This document shows positions 12,191-23,405 of a DNA stretch of 64,000 bases, one piece after another. The stretch lies in assembly GCA_009746045.1 (NCBI GenBank), contig RPFO01000744.1, positions 679,635 through 743,634 on the forward strand, written 5' to 3'. The stretch comes from Mesostigma viride. Taxonomy: Eukaryota; Streptophyta; Mesostigmatophyceae; Mesostigmatales; Mesostigmataceae. The position numbers were made by a program, and so were the translations under genes. Below the pieces are notes generated by a model. The model searched no databases. It was not told the origin of the DNA and saw only the letters and a program-made list of their open reading frames with translations. Every line of letters starts with the position of its first letter. Positions within the stretch are counted from its first letter, which is position 1.

Positions 12191-12941
12191 ACTCGTAGAA
12201 ACCTAATTATCAACCTTAGAACGCATCATCATGGTCGTGCCACCCAACAGCCACTGAAATTCGCGTGAAAACTGGCGAGATCTACCTGCCGCCATCGCCG
12301 TCGTCTTCACCTTCGTCCCGCGAAAATGCCTGATTTCAGTGGTACATATTTGTTTGCAGCTGTCACAAAAAAAATACGAAAAATACCAGGATTTTTTCTT
12401 GAATTCTATGAGGTGTTTCTGACCTATGTTGAAAGTTTCAGACCAAAAATCGCATGTTTAATAGGTTTGCCACGTGTCAGATTACAACGCGATACATCGC
12501 GTTCTAACCCTAAAAACACGGGTTAATTACAGTATTAATTAAGTAATCATTTCCATCCAGTAGTCATGTACAAAAATTTCCATCCTTGTCACTCCACTTC
12601 CGCTTCTCTTCATTCTTGCCCCCCAAACCCTCTTTCAAAAATGATACACCTGATCCAATTTTTGGTCGAATCCAATGTGTGCAGTCTCCTAGCCTAAGAA
12701 GTCCGTGCACCAAAAAGTGGCCATCAAACAACGGCTGAAATTACAAGCCAAGCAAGCGGCCACATGGAGCTCTACTTCAAGAGAGCATGACAGGGAGAGA
12801 CCGGGCGACAGCAGCTAAGCTACTTGCTTGACAAAGGAAAAAAAGGTTCACCAACAGCAAGAACAGAAACTGCTGTGCTCACGGAAACCGCGGTGCCCCG
12901 TCTATGATTAGCCCGCGTTGAGCATCAGTACTTTGCTGCCT
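12191..12941. other. 3' flank of the carrier gene; no supported gene
   Basis: This separates the LINE ORF1-like copy from the carrier gene. Near the carrier, 12,900-12,940 is a decayed copy of the last coding bases around the stop codon (TCTATGATTAGCCCGCGTTG compared with the real site 82 bp to the right). The rest is non-coding. Confidence 0.5.
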
Positions 12942-12946
12942 TTACA
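12942..12946 (-). terminator. TGTAA poly(A)-type signal of the carrier gene
   Basis: TGTAA on the minus strand lies about 44 nt past the stop codon. TGTAA is the established poly(A) signal of many green algae. A 5-mer alone is weak, but similar spacing is seen at two of the other host genes here. Confidence 0.4.
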
Positions 12947-12989
12947 GGCAACGATGAAAAATCAAAGCCTTGGGGATGCGGGTCTATAA

Positions 12990-15900
12990 TTAGGCCGCCT
13001 TGAGCAGCAGCACCTTGCTGGCTTCATACGCCGCCAGCACGATGGCGCACGAGGGGGCCACGCGCGCCACCCGTGCGGTCACCCCTGAGAAGAGCACGCG
13101 GAGGCCCCGCTCCCTGCAGGCAGGAGAAGGCCAAGGGAGAAGAACCACGCAAGCACAAAAAACTAATAAGCTCAGATGTAAGCACTAATCGTACAATTGT
13201 TACACCTACGATTGTAGACATGATGCAGCTGCTACGTCTTCTTCATGCAAAGATATTATACCCGCGATTTGTCGGGCCTGGAAATAGGAGCAACTGTGTG
13301 AATATGAAACTACTGCCGCAGGTAGTGCATGGTCCACGGCTTGCTGGCAACAACGACCGATGCAAATGATAAAGAGATCTAGACACCAGCATGCAGATGT
13401 TCGCATCCCATTATATAACCACCCACAATGGCATCCCTAGATAAGTGCACCTATACACGCATCTATGTATGCTAGACTCATATGTGATGAATGCTGTGCG
13501 CGTATACAGCAACCACAACTTCCATGTTCTGTGATCCCGTCCCTTCCCGTAGCGACTCAGCAAGCTGTTGTGGTATTCCTCTGGGCTCTACGCAACGAAG
13601 ACGACCAGCGCTTTCACATGAGCGCTCAACGATTGCATGTATTAGTCAAGTATCTGTGCACTAGTTATTGCTGGCGCAGCTGAAAGCCCCATTATGATCA
13701 CCATCACTACACCACTCACCATGCAATCTTGGCCGTCATCGCAAGCATTAGATTTCAAACTTTCAACACTACTGGCTTTAGTGACAAATGTAGTGACCGT
13801 AGCAAGCATGCTCGCGCAATCGTGGCCACCATGAGGAGCTGATCATATCTACTATCATACTGTAACCATGCTGATGGTTATAGTGACCACTACACGACCA
13901 CTCACCGCGCAATCTTGGCCATCATTGCCAGCGTGCCCATGCCGCGTGGCTGCATCGGGTCCACCTGTCAAGGTCAACACAATTGCATCGTAAGTAGAGG
14001 CTGACACCCATTGCATCAGGGAGCGAGATGCCAGCAATCAGGAACCAAACACGTAAAGATGTGCGCAAAATCCCTAGATAATATAGTTGAAAGTATAAAT
14101 AATACGAAAATAATAATAATATTTAATAATAATTTTAGTATTAGTAATCATAATCATAATAATATCCAACAAGGTTTGAGCGGTCCAGCACCGCACAGCA
14201 AATCATGGGCGATGGGCAAAGCAGCGAGCCACTGCATTCCATCCAGATGGGCACCAAAACTTGCTAGGCCCGTCCTGCGAGACGGGCCTACTCCCATGTA
14301 TTTAATTCCTACCTCGTAGCAAAAAAATACACAGATACTAGTATATCAAGGAGACAACCAAATACTAGTATATAAACAGAATCCTAGCCACGAAAACCCC
14401 GGCAAAACCATTTTCTCAGAAAGGCCCTAGGGGGGGAAGGGGGGGCAGCAGGGGGGCGGGGGGAGACGATTATCGACGCATAGCTAGGTCTACCCCGCCC
14501 GCCCACCCCTGACACTAAACCCACCTGCCCACCCATCTGCATAAGCCATCCCCGCCCACAGCTGTAGCCCTATATGTCATTTTTCGTAAAAAAGAACACT
14601 TTATTCGATGCCTCAGTCCGCCTTGCGGCGCGCCACCCACCTCCACCTGTCGCGTGGTCTTGATAACGTCCAGCGGCGTGGTCAGCGCGGCCGCGAACCC
14701 CCCTGAGAGGCACCCTGAGATGATGCTGCCGGCCACCATGACGCGGTCCTTGTCCGCCTGGGAGGGTGACAGGCCACCACCGCCGCCTGCGCCACCTGTC
14801 ACCCCAGTGACGCCAACACCAGTCGTGCTAGCACCACCAACAGAGCTTTTGGTGTAAAACCGCGGCTCTTGCTCCGTTGTCATTGAAATCGAGCCGCTGG
14901 TAGGGGCTGAGCTCCCGCGGTTGCTGGAAATAACATGACCAGGGCTACTGCTGCTGTCGATCACACACTGGATATCCGTGCTGGCAACGCCAATCCTGTC
15001 ACTAGCCGCTATCACCGCCCCCCGCTTGGACCTCTCCATGGCGCTTGCCACGTCATCCCTCCCATCCATGCGATGACCGCTGCCAGTCTCCAACAGCTCA
15101 TCGACGATACCTGCTCCCCCCTGCGTGCTGGCAGCGCCACTCTCCGTCACGCCAGCCCCCTCGATAGTCCCCCCCCTCTGCCTGCTGCTACCGCTGCTGG
15201 GCGAACCAGCTCCCTCGGTGGTGCTAGTCGCGGCTGGCACGGCCGTGCACACGCGAGCACTGGGGGGCGACCGACGGCCCAGCAGCGCATGCAGGGGTCC
15301 GTCCTCTGCCGTCAAGAAGCGGCGCGTCTGCGGCATCAGACACGCAAGATTAGCAAGGACGCATAGGTAAGGGGCAAAAAATACACCTACACACCTACAC
15401 ACGAAACAGGTGCAAGGGGGCGTTCTCTGCCGTCTAGAAGCGGCACATCTGCACAACGGCGATGCGCGATAGAAGCAAACAACGTGGGTTCCAAAAATGC
15501 AAGCGCATGCAGCATGTAAGCATCCGAAGCAACCAAAAAAACATGAATATATAAACATGAATATATAAAAAACATGAATCCAAAACAGCACATACCGGGC
15601 AAGAGATACACATACAGGCACAGTTCCGGTATCCTTACAAGAAAGAGCGCGCATCCGCGAACAAAAGCTGACGGTTCACCTTTGCTGGCTCTAAAAACTT
15701 TTGCTCACAAAACAAAGCCTTCTGGGGCCTGGGACAAAACAGCCTGCTATGGCCATGTCCAACCACCCAGAATGCAGTACCCCGAGGGCATGGAGGACCT
15801 AGGAGTGGTGCTGCCCCTACATGCCAGCATTGACCGGCCCTCTGACATCCTAAATACACCTAGGACGGCTGTCCTCGATACACTGTACACTACCGCCAGC

Positions 15901-18900
15901 TGTCTGCCCGATGATGGACACTTTGCGCGAGGGGGGGGGCCTTGTGAAGCCGCGTGATATCAAAGCACCCAGCGCACTGGCCCCCCACCAGGACATGCCC
16001 CCACCAACCACTTGGTCCCCACGACCACCACCAGCAGCACCACCAAAGACGAGAGTTGGACATCAACACCATCGTGCAACGCATTCGCTCCAGCTTCAAC
16101 CGCCCCAAACCACGTCACAAGCACAAACCACACCACAACCACAAACCACGTCACAACCACAAACCACACCACAACCACGAACCACATCACAAGCACAAAC
16201 TACATCACAACCACAAACCACATCACAACCACAAACCACATCACAACCACAAACCACGTCACAACCACAAACCACACCACAACCACGAACCACATCACAA
16301 GCACAAACTACATCACAACCACAAACCACATCACAACCACAAACCACGTCACAACCACAAACCACATCACAACCACAAACCACATCACAACCACAAACCA
16401 CATCACAACCACAAACCACAAACCACGTCTCAACCACAAACCACATCACAACCACAAACCACCTCACAACCACAAACCACAAACCACGTCACAACCACAA
16501 ACCACGTCACAACCAGAAACCACCTCACAACCAGAAACCACGTCACAACCACAAACCATGTCACCAGCACTATAAATTCGCGCTAACTATTATCCGCGGC
16601 GTTTCCATTTGCCACGTCACAAGCTGCGATGGCACCACAAGCTGCGATGGTACCACAAGCTGCGATGGCGTTATTTCACGCTAAAGATGGCATTATTTCA
16701 CGCTAAAGATGGCATTATTTCACGCAAAAGATGGTATCGCCATGTGCCACGCACCGGCTCCAGCGTGGCCCAGTAGATGGCGGAGAAGGGGACATCCCGT
16801 GCCAGCTGGGTGCCGGCGCCAGTATACATGATACGGACGCGCGACCAGAGCGACGGGGCGACGCCGCCTGGCGCCGATGTTGCCACGGGTGCTGCCCCAG
16901 GCATGGCCCGATTGGATGCAGCCGCTAAGGCGTTTCTGCTGGTGGCAGTACTACTGTTGCTGCTGCTACTGCTCGTGATGTTGCTTCCAACTCCGCTGCC
17001 TTGGTTGGCGTTGGTTGCGCTCAAGTCCACGCCCATGATCGAGCGCATCACTGCGAGCACGCCCGCCTCCCCAGGGACAGCCTGCGGGTGGACAGCGGGG
17101 AGGGAAGAATACGCGCAAGGGAGGGGGGTAAGCATTAAAGAGAGGGAGGTGAATACGAGAGGGAGGATACACGAAGGTTTGACATGCCTTAATTTATCCT
17201 TGACATGCCGAAAATAGATAAAACAACCCTGCATAATCCTGTGCAAGTACATCCGAATTCCTCCTTGAAGTGTGTATCCTTTTTTAAAATTTAGCCTGCG
17301 CCTGGATGGCCGCATCATGCTGCACCGCACGCTTGGTTCAAAATCTCTTCGAAACCTCGCCACAGCACAACTGCATTCTCGTGCGCGCAAGCTTTTATCA
17401 ATCCTTTCAATGATTCTCGAATTCTGCATACGCGTTAGGCAGAGGTGGTGGGGGGGGGGAGGGGCTTGCACTTTTGTGCCCGCCAGCAGCACACACAAAA
17501 GGAACGTGCATAGCCCTAATAACAGTACCTAGAAGCTAATCAACCTATGAATGGCCACACACACCGTACCTATGTCTGTGTGTCGGATAAACTCTAAACG
17601 AGCGCAGCTGAGCACAGCCAACCTGCATCTGTGGGTAACAATACTGTTTGTTTGGGTCGACAACTACTGGCCACACTCCCTCACCTGAATCCGCGTGCGC
17701 GTGAACTCTAGCGGCGCGCACGCGAGAACCGCCAGCGTGCGGGAGGCCGCCCCCGACAGGAGGGCGGCCCCCGCCTGCACCGCGCCTGGCATGGCGGGGG
17801 AGGACAGGTGGCCGTAAAGGGCCTCATAGGCGGGCAGGTAGATGCCGACCTGGTGGTTATGATGGGTAGGGTAGGCGGAAGGAAGATTGACAAGGCAGGG
17901 CAGAGCAAACACATTTACAGCACGGCACCACCAGGAGTCGGCCCATGCGGACCTGGTAGGGGTGGGGGACAACGGGATGATGAAGGAAGGGCACAGGACA
18001 GTAGGCGTGCTACTTGGCGGGTGGTACTTGGCGGTACGGCTGGTACCAAAACCATGGGCAGGTAGATACCGACCTGGTAGGAGTGGGGAGATGGGGCTAA
18101 GATGTCGATGCGCGAGCATGGCGCTTCACCAAATGTGCTGAAAGATCGGCACATGGCCGATGCCACCACATATGCTGCGAATACCAGCAATACGTGCTAT
18201 TGGTACAGATGCCACCGCACCGGTACATGCTGTTGCCGCAGTTGCCAGCAATAAACGCTATCGCCGCAGATGCCAGCAATTAACACTACACGTGCAGATG
18301 CCAGCAATAAACACTTTCGGTGCAGATGCCAGCAATATGCGTACCGTTGGCACGGCCATGAGCAGCGCGGAGCCTGTCCCTTTCCACAGCCGGTGGAGGC
18401 CCTCCTGCGCACGCGCACACACATCCCAGAAGAAGCGTGCCAACGAGCGTCGAAGAAACGGACACGAGACACAACGGCAACGAGAGTAGGCGACGCGGAC
18501 ATGAGGTTAGATGAGCCGGCCAGAATATTAGGGATAAGAAAAGGCAAGTCGAGGCCCTCCTGCACACGTTCAGGCATGCCACAAGGAAACTTGGGGGCAG
18601 CGGGTGCGAAGGAATCGACCAGAAGCATTGGAAAACAGGGAAGACTTCAGGCATAAAGAGGCATAGGAGCGGCGCTTTTTATTAGGCGATTTTATAGGCG
18701 GATTGATAAGGCAGGGGTACGGATGTTAAAGAGAAGGTACCTGGTACAGATAAGGCATCGGAGAGGCGCATTGATAAGGCAGGGTACGAATGTTAAAGAG
18801 AAGGTACCTGGTACAGATAAGGCATAGGAGAGGCGCATTGATAAGGCAGGGGTACGAATGTTAACGATAAGGTACATGGTACAGATAAGGCATAGGAGAG

Positions 18901-21900
18901 GCGTTGATGAGGTACCAAGAAGGCATGCGCTGCTACAACCAAAGCCCACCTGCCGCGCCATCCTCTTCATCACATTCCACGTCCCCAACAGCAGGCTGCG
19001 TAGTATGGCGCTGTACTAGGATACAACCCTACCTCGCGCCGCACCAAGTGCACTACAGATTACACACGCCCACCTGGCGCGCAATTCTCTTCATCTCATC
19101 CCGTCATCACTTCCTTTTCGCACAATACGTGACCGTTGTGCTGTTCTGGACATTTATGGTACGGGGCACAAACCCACCTGGCGCGCACTCTTCTTCATCG
19201 CATCCCAAAACCACACACAACCCTCGCCTGCCTCATTATTGGCCACATACAGTGTGCACATGGCCCCACCTGGCGCGCAATCTTCTTCATCCCATCCCAA
19301 AACCACACACAACCCTCGCCTGCCTCATTATTGGACACGTACAGTGTGCACATGGCCCACCTGGCGCGCACTCTTCTTCATCCCATCCCAAAACCACACA
19401 CAACCCTCGCCTGCCTCATTATTGGCCACATACAGTGTGCACATGGCCCACCTGGCGCGCACTCTTCTTCATCGCATCCCAAAACCACACACAACCCTCG
19501 CCTGCCTCATTATTGGCCACATACAGTGTGCACATGGCCCACCTGGCGCGCAGTCTTCTTCATCGCATCCCAAAACCACACACAACCCTCGCCTGCCTCA
19601 TTATTGGCCACATACAGTGTGTACATGGCCCACCTGGCGCGCACTCTTCTTCATCGCATCCCAAAACCACACACAACCCTCGCCTGCCTCATTGTTGGCC
19701 ACATACAGTGTGCACATGGCCCACCTGGCGAGCAATCTTCTTCATCGCATCCCACGAGTCGCTGTACACGTAGCACGCGGGGCTGCACGCCAGCTGGCCG
19801 CCCGACAGACGGGGGCACGCGCGCGGGCATGCACCCGAGAAGGACAGCTGGCAGAGGGCAACGGGGGGGCGGGGTACGGGGGGGAAATGAGGTGGGGGAG
19901 ACGGTAAGTTTTCAGAGGGTAAGGGGCAGTGACAGGAGTGGCAAGGTAGAGGAGGTGAGTGGGGGAAGGGGATGGGGGAGGTGATTCGGGGAAGTGGGTG
20001 GGAGGCAGAGGCAGGTGCAGGGAAGAGACAGAGATCATGGAATGAGGTGCTGAATGGGAGGGGATGCAAGTAAACATTACTGTTTGTTGTGCGACGGGGG
20101 TTGTGGGTGAACCCTGGGTGTGCCCCTAAAAGCCCTCAGGCTCCTGGCGAGGCCTTTATATTCTCCCAATCCGGCAGCTCTCACGCAATGAGTTCCAGGC
20201 CTATCTGTGGCCTCAGGACGGGCGGGCAGCCTTACTGCATCCGCTATGCTTTTGCTACATCCTGTTGTATTGCACCCACCGTTGGGCCTGCACCATGATG
20301 CAGAGGTCGTCCTCTGTGGCCTGCCCACTTGAGGCAGTGAGTGAGAGAAGCTAGGGCACCCTGCCTCCTCGTTGTGTATAGGGGTTGAAGGATTCTTTAT
20401 TGGTACCCACGTGACGCAGTCTATGCGCTTTTAATTAATCAATTAGTTGTCGTGCGACTACGACACGACATACTAATATGGGCATGGAGACAGAGACGAG
20501 AGCCGGCATCTCAAAAAGGCACATCCAGAAGGCATCTCTAGAAGGCACGACTACAGGCAGACCACAAGGATTGCGAGAAACGACTGCATGTCCATAACGA
20601 CCATCGCAGCACTTGTGTGGCTGCTCTGGTTAGCCAAATAATCACAGCAGCCAGGAAAAAAAGCTTGCGATCAAACACACCAGGCTTGTTCACATAACCG
20701 CTTACCTACTGTGCCATTCAAGTGATCTGGAAATCAGGTGAGCAAAGGCCCGGTTCTGCATAAGGTAACTGTAACCATCTAAGGGTCTGGTAGTCCAATC
20801 CCTGCATCTCTTGTTTCCCTGGGCTATCCGCCACAACTAGACCATATCCATGAGACAAAAATACCGCCTTGTTTACTATTGCTAATGAACACGCAATTGC
20901 TGATGAAAACAAAACACCATCCTGTTCATGGTCGCTAGTAGTGTGACTCCTAACGACAACAACAATCTCCTGACAACACAAAACAAAGGACCTCAAGGTA
21001 GGCTCCACTGGTCATAGCCACATCGACATTCATCGGAGACCACAACAAAACTTACTGTCGGCTCCGGCAAAGAGGAGAACATGGCCTGGACTTGCAACCG
21101 CGTCTGGCAGCATTAGTATGATGATGCGGCGGTGGCACGATGGTTATAGATGAGACAGTGGCAGGATTATTATGGTTGGGAAAATGGCGGGATTGTGGAG
21201 ACAAAATGGCAGAAATCATGGACGCGACAGGGGGAAGACCATAGCAGAGAGAAAAAATGGCAGCATGCAAGGTTACGTCAGGAGCAGGCAGAACAGGCGT
21301 AGCATAGAGTTGTATTTTGCGTCATCACGCACCGTCATGCGTCTTTCATCATTCATAGAGTGAGTACAGCACCGCTCGGGGCATGTCAAACAGCCAGCAT
21401 GCAATAAGTCCTTGTGTTCGGTGCAGTTGCAAGTAGGCATGGGATTGGTTTCATGTCAGCGGACAACCGTGCAGCAACCCTGCAGCGACCGTGCGTGGTT
21501 AGTGGATACTTGGTTGAGATTACCCGATGCAGACAAGCCCACTACGACTGTGCATAGGTTTCACCAGCCCACAAGCTCCCCTTTCCTCGAGGCACTCTCA
21601 AAGAGATTATATACAACTCACATGCGTGTAATGCTGGCTTGCCTCGTGTATCAAATAAACATATTGAAAATCACTAATCAAGCGAAGGAAAAAAGTTGTG
21701 CCGGTTCATGCAAGACCTCCAAACTCGTTAAGCCTATTGAATCACACAGCAAAACAGCAAAGAGACAGGAATGAAAACAGTATGCGACTGAAGGACTTTA
21801 AATCACGTTGCGCACACCCTGTAAGACGTGACTGGTTATGACCTGCGACCATCATGCTGTAGGATCGCGCCTCCTGAAATAGATATTCCTAGTTTCGCAT

Positions 21901-22406
21901 AGTTCATCACCCCGTGCCCTGCCTCCGTCTGTCTGTCTCCCTCCCTCCTCACGCAATTATCAGGTTTGTCCTACTGCGCGGCCGGATACGACTCTGGCTT
22001 ATGGCTGACAACACTGCCACACAGTAAGACGCGTGGTAATCGTGACGCTGGTTTGGGGTCGACGCACACAACGCCAGTGGTTGCAAGGCTGTAACCCAGC
22101 CGGCAAGCATAAGCGGACGTGCGTGACACGGTGACGTCCGGGCAGAATATTCAAAACACGGTTTCACGTACGGGCTAGGTGGGCTGGCACGTGGAATTGC
22201 GACAAGGCCAAAACGCAGCTCACCTTCACGATGTCAAGAGGATTTACGACGATTGCCGACACAAACGCCGCTGCCCCGGCAGCAATAGCGCGGCTCGGAA
22301 GCCCGAGCTCCGACTGCACTGCTGGCGTGCGCGTGTCTTCTCGGACACGATGAAGGTCGGCTTCGACAGGCTTCATAATGACGGCAGACATAATCTCACA
22401 CATCAA
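12990..22406 (-). CDS. MTM1: Mitochondrial carrier, MTM1/SLC25A39-SLC25A40 type, 8 exons
   Basis: Exons (minus): 22406-22224, 19847-19725, 18404-18345, 17849-17685, 17081-16755, 15327-14647, 13964-13906, 13113-12990; 574 codons including stop, phases consistent. Three carrier repeats show PLDIVK (56-61), PLEFTRTRIQ (168-177) and PLDVIKTTRQ (504-513). ARDVPFSAIYWATLEP and the C-terminal ARVAPSCAIVLAAYE are diagnostic of the MTM1/SLC25A39-40 group, which in animals carries glutathione into the matrix and in yeast and plants affects manganese-SOD activation. The first matrix loop (exon 2) has four cysteines (68, 72, 82, 86; C-x3-C-x9-C-x3-C), as in SLC25A39. Loop insertions are unusually long: a Ser/Asn-rich stretch in exon 5 and about 185 residues in exon 6. 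That makes 573 residues against about 350-420 usual. The start is the first ATG after a stop; a short exon between exons 1 and 2 may be missing, because the usual TRLQ after PLDIVK is absent. The gene is divergent from the PhoD-like gene. Confidence 0.85.
13713..13906 (-). repeat. Tandem copies of the carrier exon 7 end plus donor (93-bp period)
   Basis: The real exon 7 end, ATTGCGCG followed by GTGAGT, is at 13,906. Related ATTGCGCG or ATTGCATG segments end at 13,813 and 13,720, exactly 93 and 186 bp into the intron. The farthest copy keeps a usable GTGAGT; the middle one has lost it. Confidence 0.7.
15320..15460 (-). repeat. Duplicated acceptor of carrier exon 6
   Basis: The real acceptor (CCGCAG, then ACGCGCCGCTTC at 15,327) has a related copy 121 bp into the intron (TGTGCAG, then ATGTGCCGCTTC at 15,448), including the downstream coding bases GACGGCAGAG. 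Confidence 0.7.
16108..16562. repeat. 18-bp minisatellite (ACCACAAACCACRTCACA) in a carrier intron
   Basis: About 25 copies of an 18-bp A/C unit lie in the intron between carrier exons 5 and 6. The unit length is a multiple of three, so all forward frames stay open (Thr/Asn/His/Gln-rich). These frames are by-products, not genes. Confidence 0.8.
16600..16740. repeat. Short tandem repeats next to the carrier exon 5 donor
   Basis: Three copies of AAGCTGCGATGG(C/T) are followed by three copies of a 27-bp unit containing TTATTTCACGC(T/A)AAAGATGG. They lie just inside the intron next to exon 5. Confidence 0.6.
17845..18085 (-). repeat. Triplicated acceptor of carrier exon 4
   Basis: The real junction (ACCACCAG, then GTCGGCATCTACCTGCCC) starts at 17,849. 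Copies start at 17,952 (CCTACCAG, then GTCCGCATGGGC) and 18,073 (CCTACCAG, then GTCGGTATCTACCTGCCC). The third is nearly perfect over 18 coding bases and then diverges, so it is a plausible decoy 3' splice site. Confidence 0.75.
18140..18345 (-). repeat. 30-bp class tandem repeats starting at the carrier exon 3 donor
   Basis: On the minus strand, TTGCTGGCATCTGC recurs about every 28-30 bp from the donor at 18,344 towards 18,240, with more diverged copies beyond. The array abuts the 5' splice site. Confidence 0.6.
18700..18910. repeat. Tandem repeat of about 64 bp in a carrier intron
   Basis: Three related units contain GGTACCTGGTACAGATAAGGCAT followed by a CGCATTGATAAGGCAGGG segment. They lie between carrier exons 2 and 3. 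Confidence 0.6.
18947..19730 (-). repeat. Nine copies of the carrier exon 2 donor region (91-bp units)
   Basis: The real exon 2 end (GATGCGATGAAGAAGATTGC TCGCCAG, then GTGGGC) is at 19,725. Copies of the exon end plus GTGGGC lie with CACCTGG cores at 19,631, 19,540, 19,449, 19,358, 19,267, 19,175, 19,071 and 18,947 (plus-strand view). Spacing is 91 bp for five steps, then 92, 104 and 124 bp for the outer, more diverged copies. Confidence 0.85.
20089..20440 (+). mobile_element. Possible retroposon 3' end with hairpin half and TTAA tail
   Basis: The segment ends CACGTGACGCAGTC at 20,408, then TTAATTAATCAATTAG. This is the reverse orientation of the hairpin-plus-(TTAA)n end seen at LINE tails elsewhere. 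The upstream 300 bp are non-coding and unlike the neighbouring intron repeats. It lies in the first intron of the carrier gene. Confidence 0.35.
20441..22170. other. Carrier intron 1; no further feature seen
   Basis: Non-coding, without clear repeats. The short open frames have no carrier-like sequence, and I did not find the expected TRLQ-encoding mini-exon. Confidence 0.4.
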
Positions 22407-23405
22407 TTTAAATCCCAGGAACTGCGAAAAAACTAAGAAGATGAACCTGTCTCCATTTGGCGTGGTCCCAATTCGCCTCCACGCCTACATGTTCCCCGCC
22501 TGCTTGCACGCACATTGCAGGCAGCAAACGCGGCCATTCGAGAAATGAGCAACAGTCTCGCGATCCACCGGCTCTAACACCGGCGATTCGACGCCCCAAT
22601 CCCCAGTTGCTGGTGCCAAATGATGTATTCACAAACAGTGTGAGCACATCATTACATATGGCGGCCCAATCTAAGGTAATCAGAGGAATGTCCCACGTCA
22701 CTCTCTTAATTTTCCTGCCCGCGTGGCCATGGCCACTTCGCTGGCCCGCTTGACAGAGGACCGATGGTTCTGGGCAGTGGGCACTGGGCAGTGGGCAGAT
22801 TCTGGGATCTGCCACGGACACGGGGAGCAGGGACTCTGCTGATACGGCTACACTACTTAGACGTTTCGTGGACGGCTAATGAGCAGTGTCGTGGACTCGC
22901 GGCCAGCCACGTCTTGTCAAGCAAGCGCAGGCTGGGAACACTGGAACAGCTGGCGCCTGGAATGACAACTGCTCGCTGTTAGTTCAGTGTTACTTTCGCT
23001 CTCGTCCGCGCTCGCTCGTTCGGTCGCGTGTCCGCGTATTGACCCCGCGCAGAGAGCTCGGGCCATACCGAGGTTGCGCAATATTCGAGGGGATTCGACA
23101 GCGAATAATGGCATTTTTTTCGCCTGTGGAGTGTGGAGGGACGGTTAGCGACTAGCGTCACGAATATTCCAAGTTAATGCCGGATTGGGGTGACTTACTT
23201 TTTGTTGGAGTTTATTGTGTGGTGTCAAGGAATTAGCGTTCGTGCTGCTCGACATGGGGTCGTTGTCGTTGTGCGTCAGCGGAGTTTGCCGTGCTGAGTT
23301 GCTTAAGCATTGCACGCGGACAATCGTCGAAGCGATGGTAGCCACGGCCGGGTAAACGTTCGACTTTCGTAGATGACCTGAAACAACAATTGGGCTGAAG
23401 TAGCC
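22407..23405. promoter_or_regulatory. Shared upstream region of two divergent genes
   Basis: About 1 kb separates the carrier (minus) and PhoD-like (plus) start codons, so both promoters must lie here. No convincing TATA box or named element was recognised. Whether the genes are co-regulated cannot be told from the sequence. Confidence 0.4.
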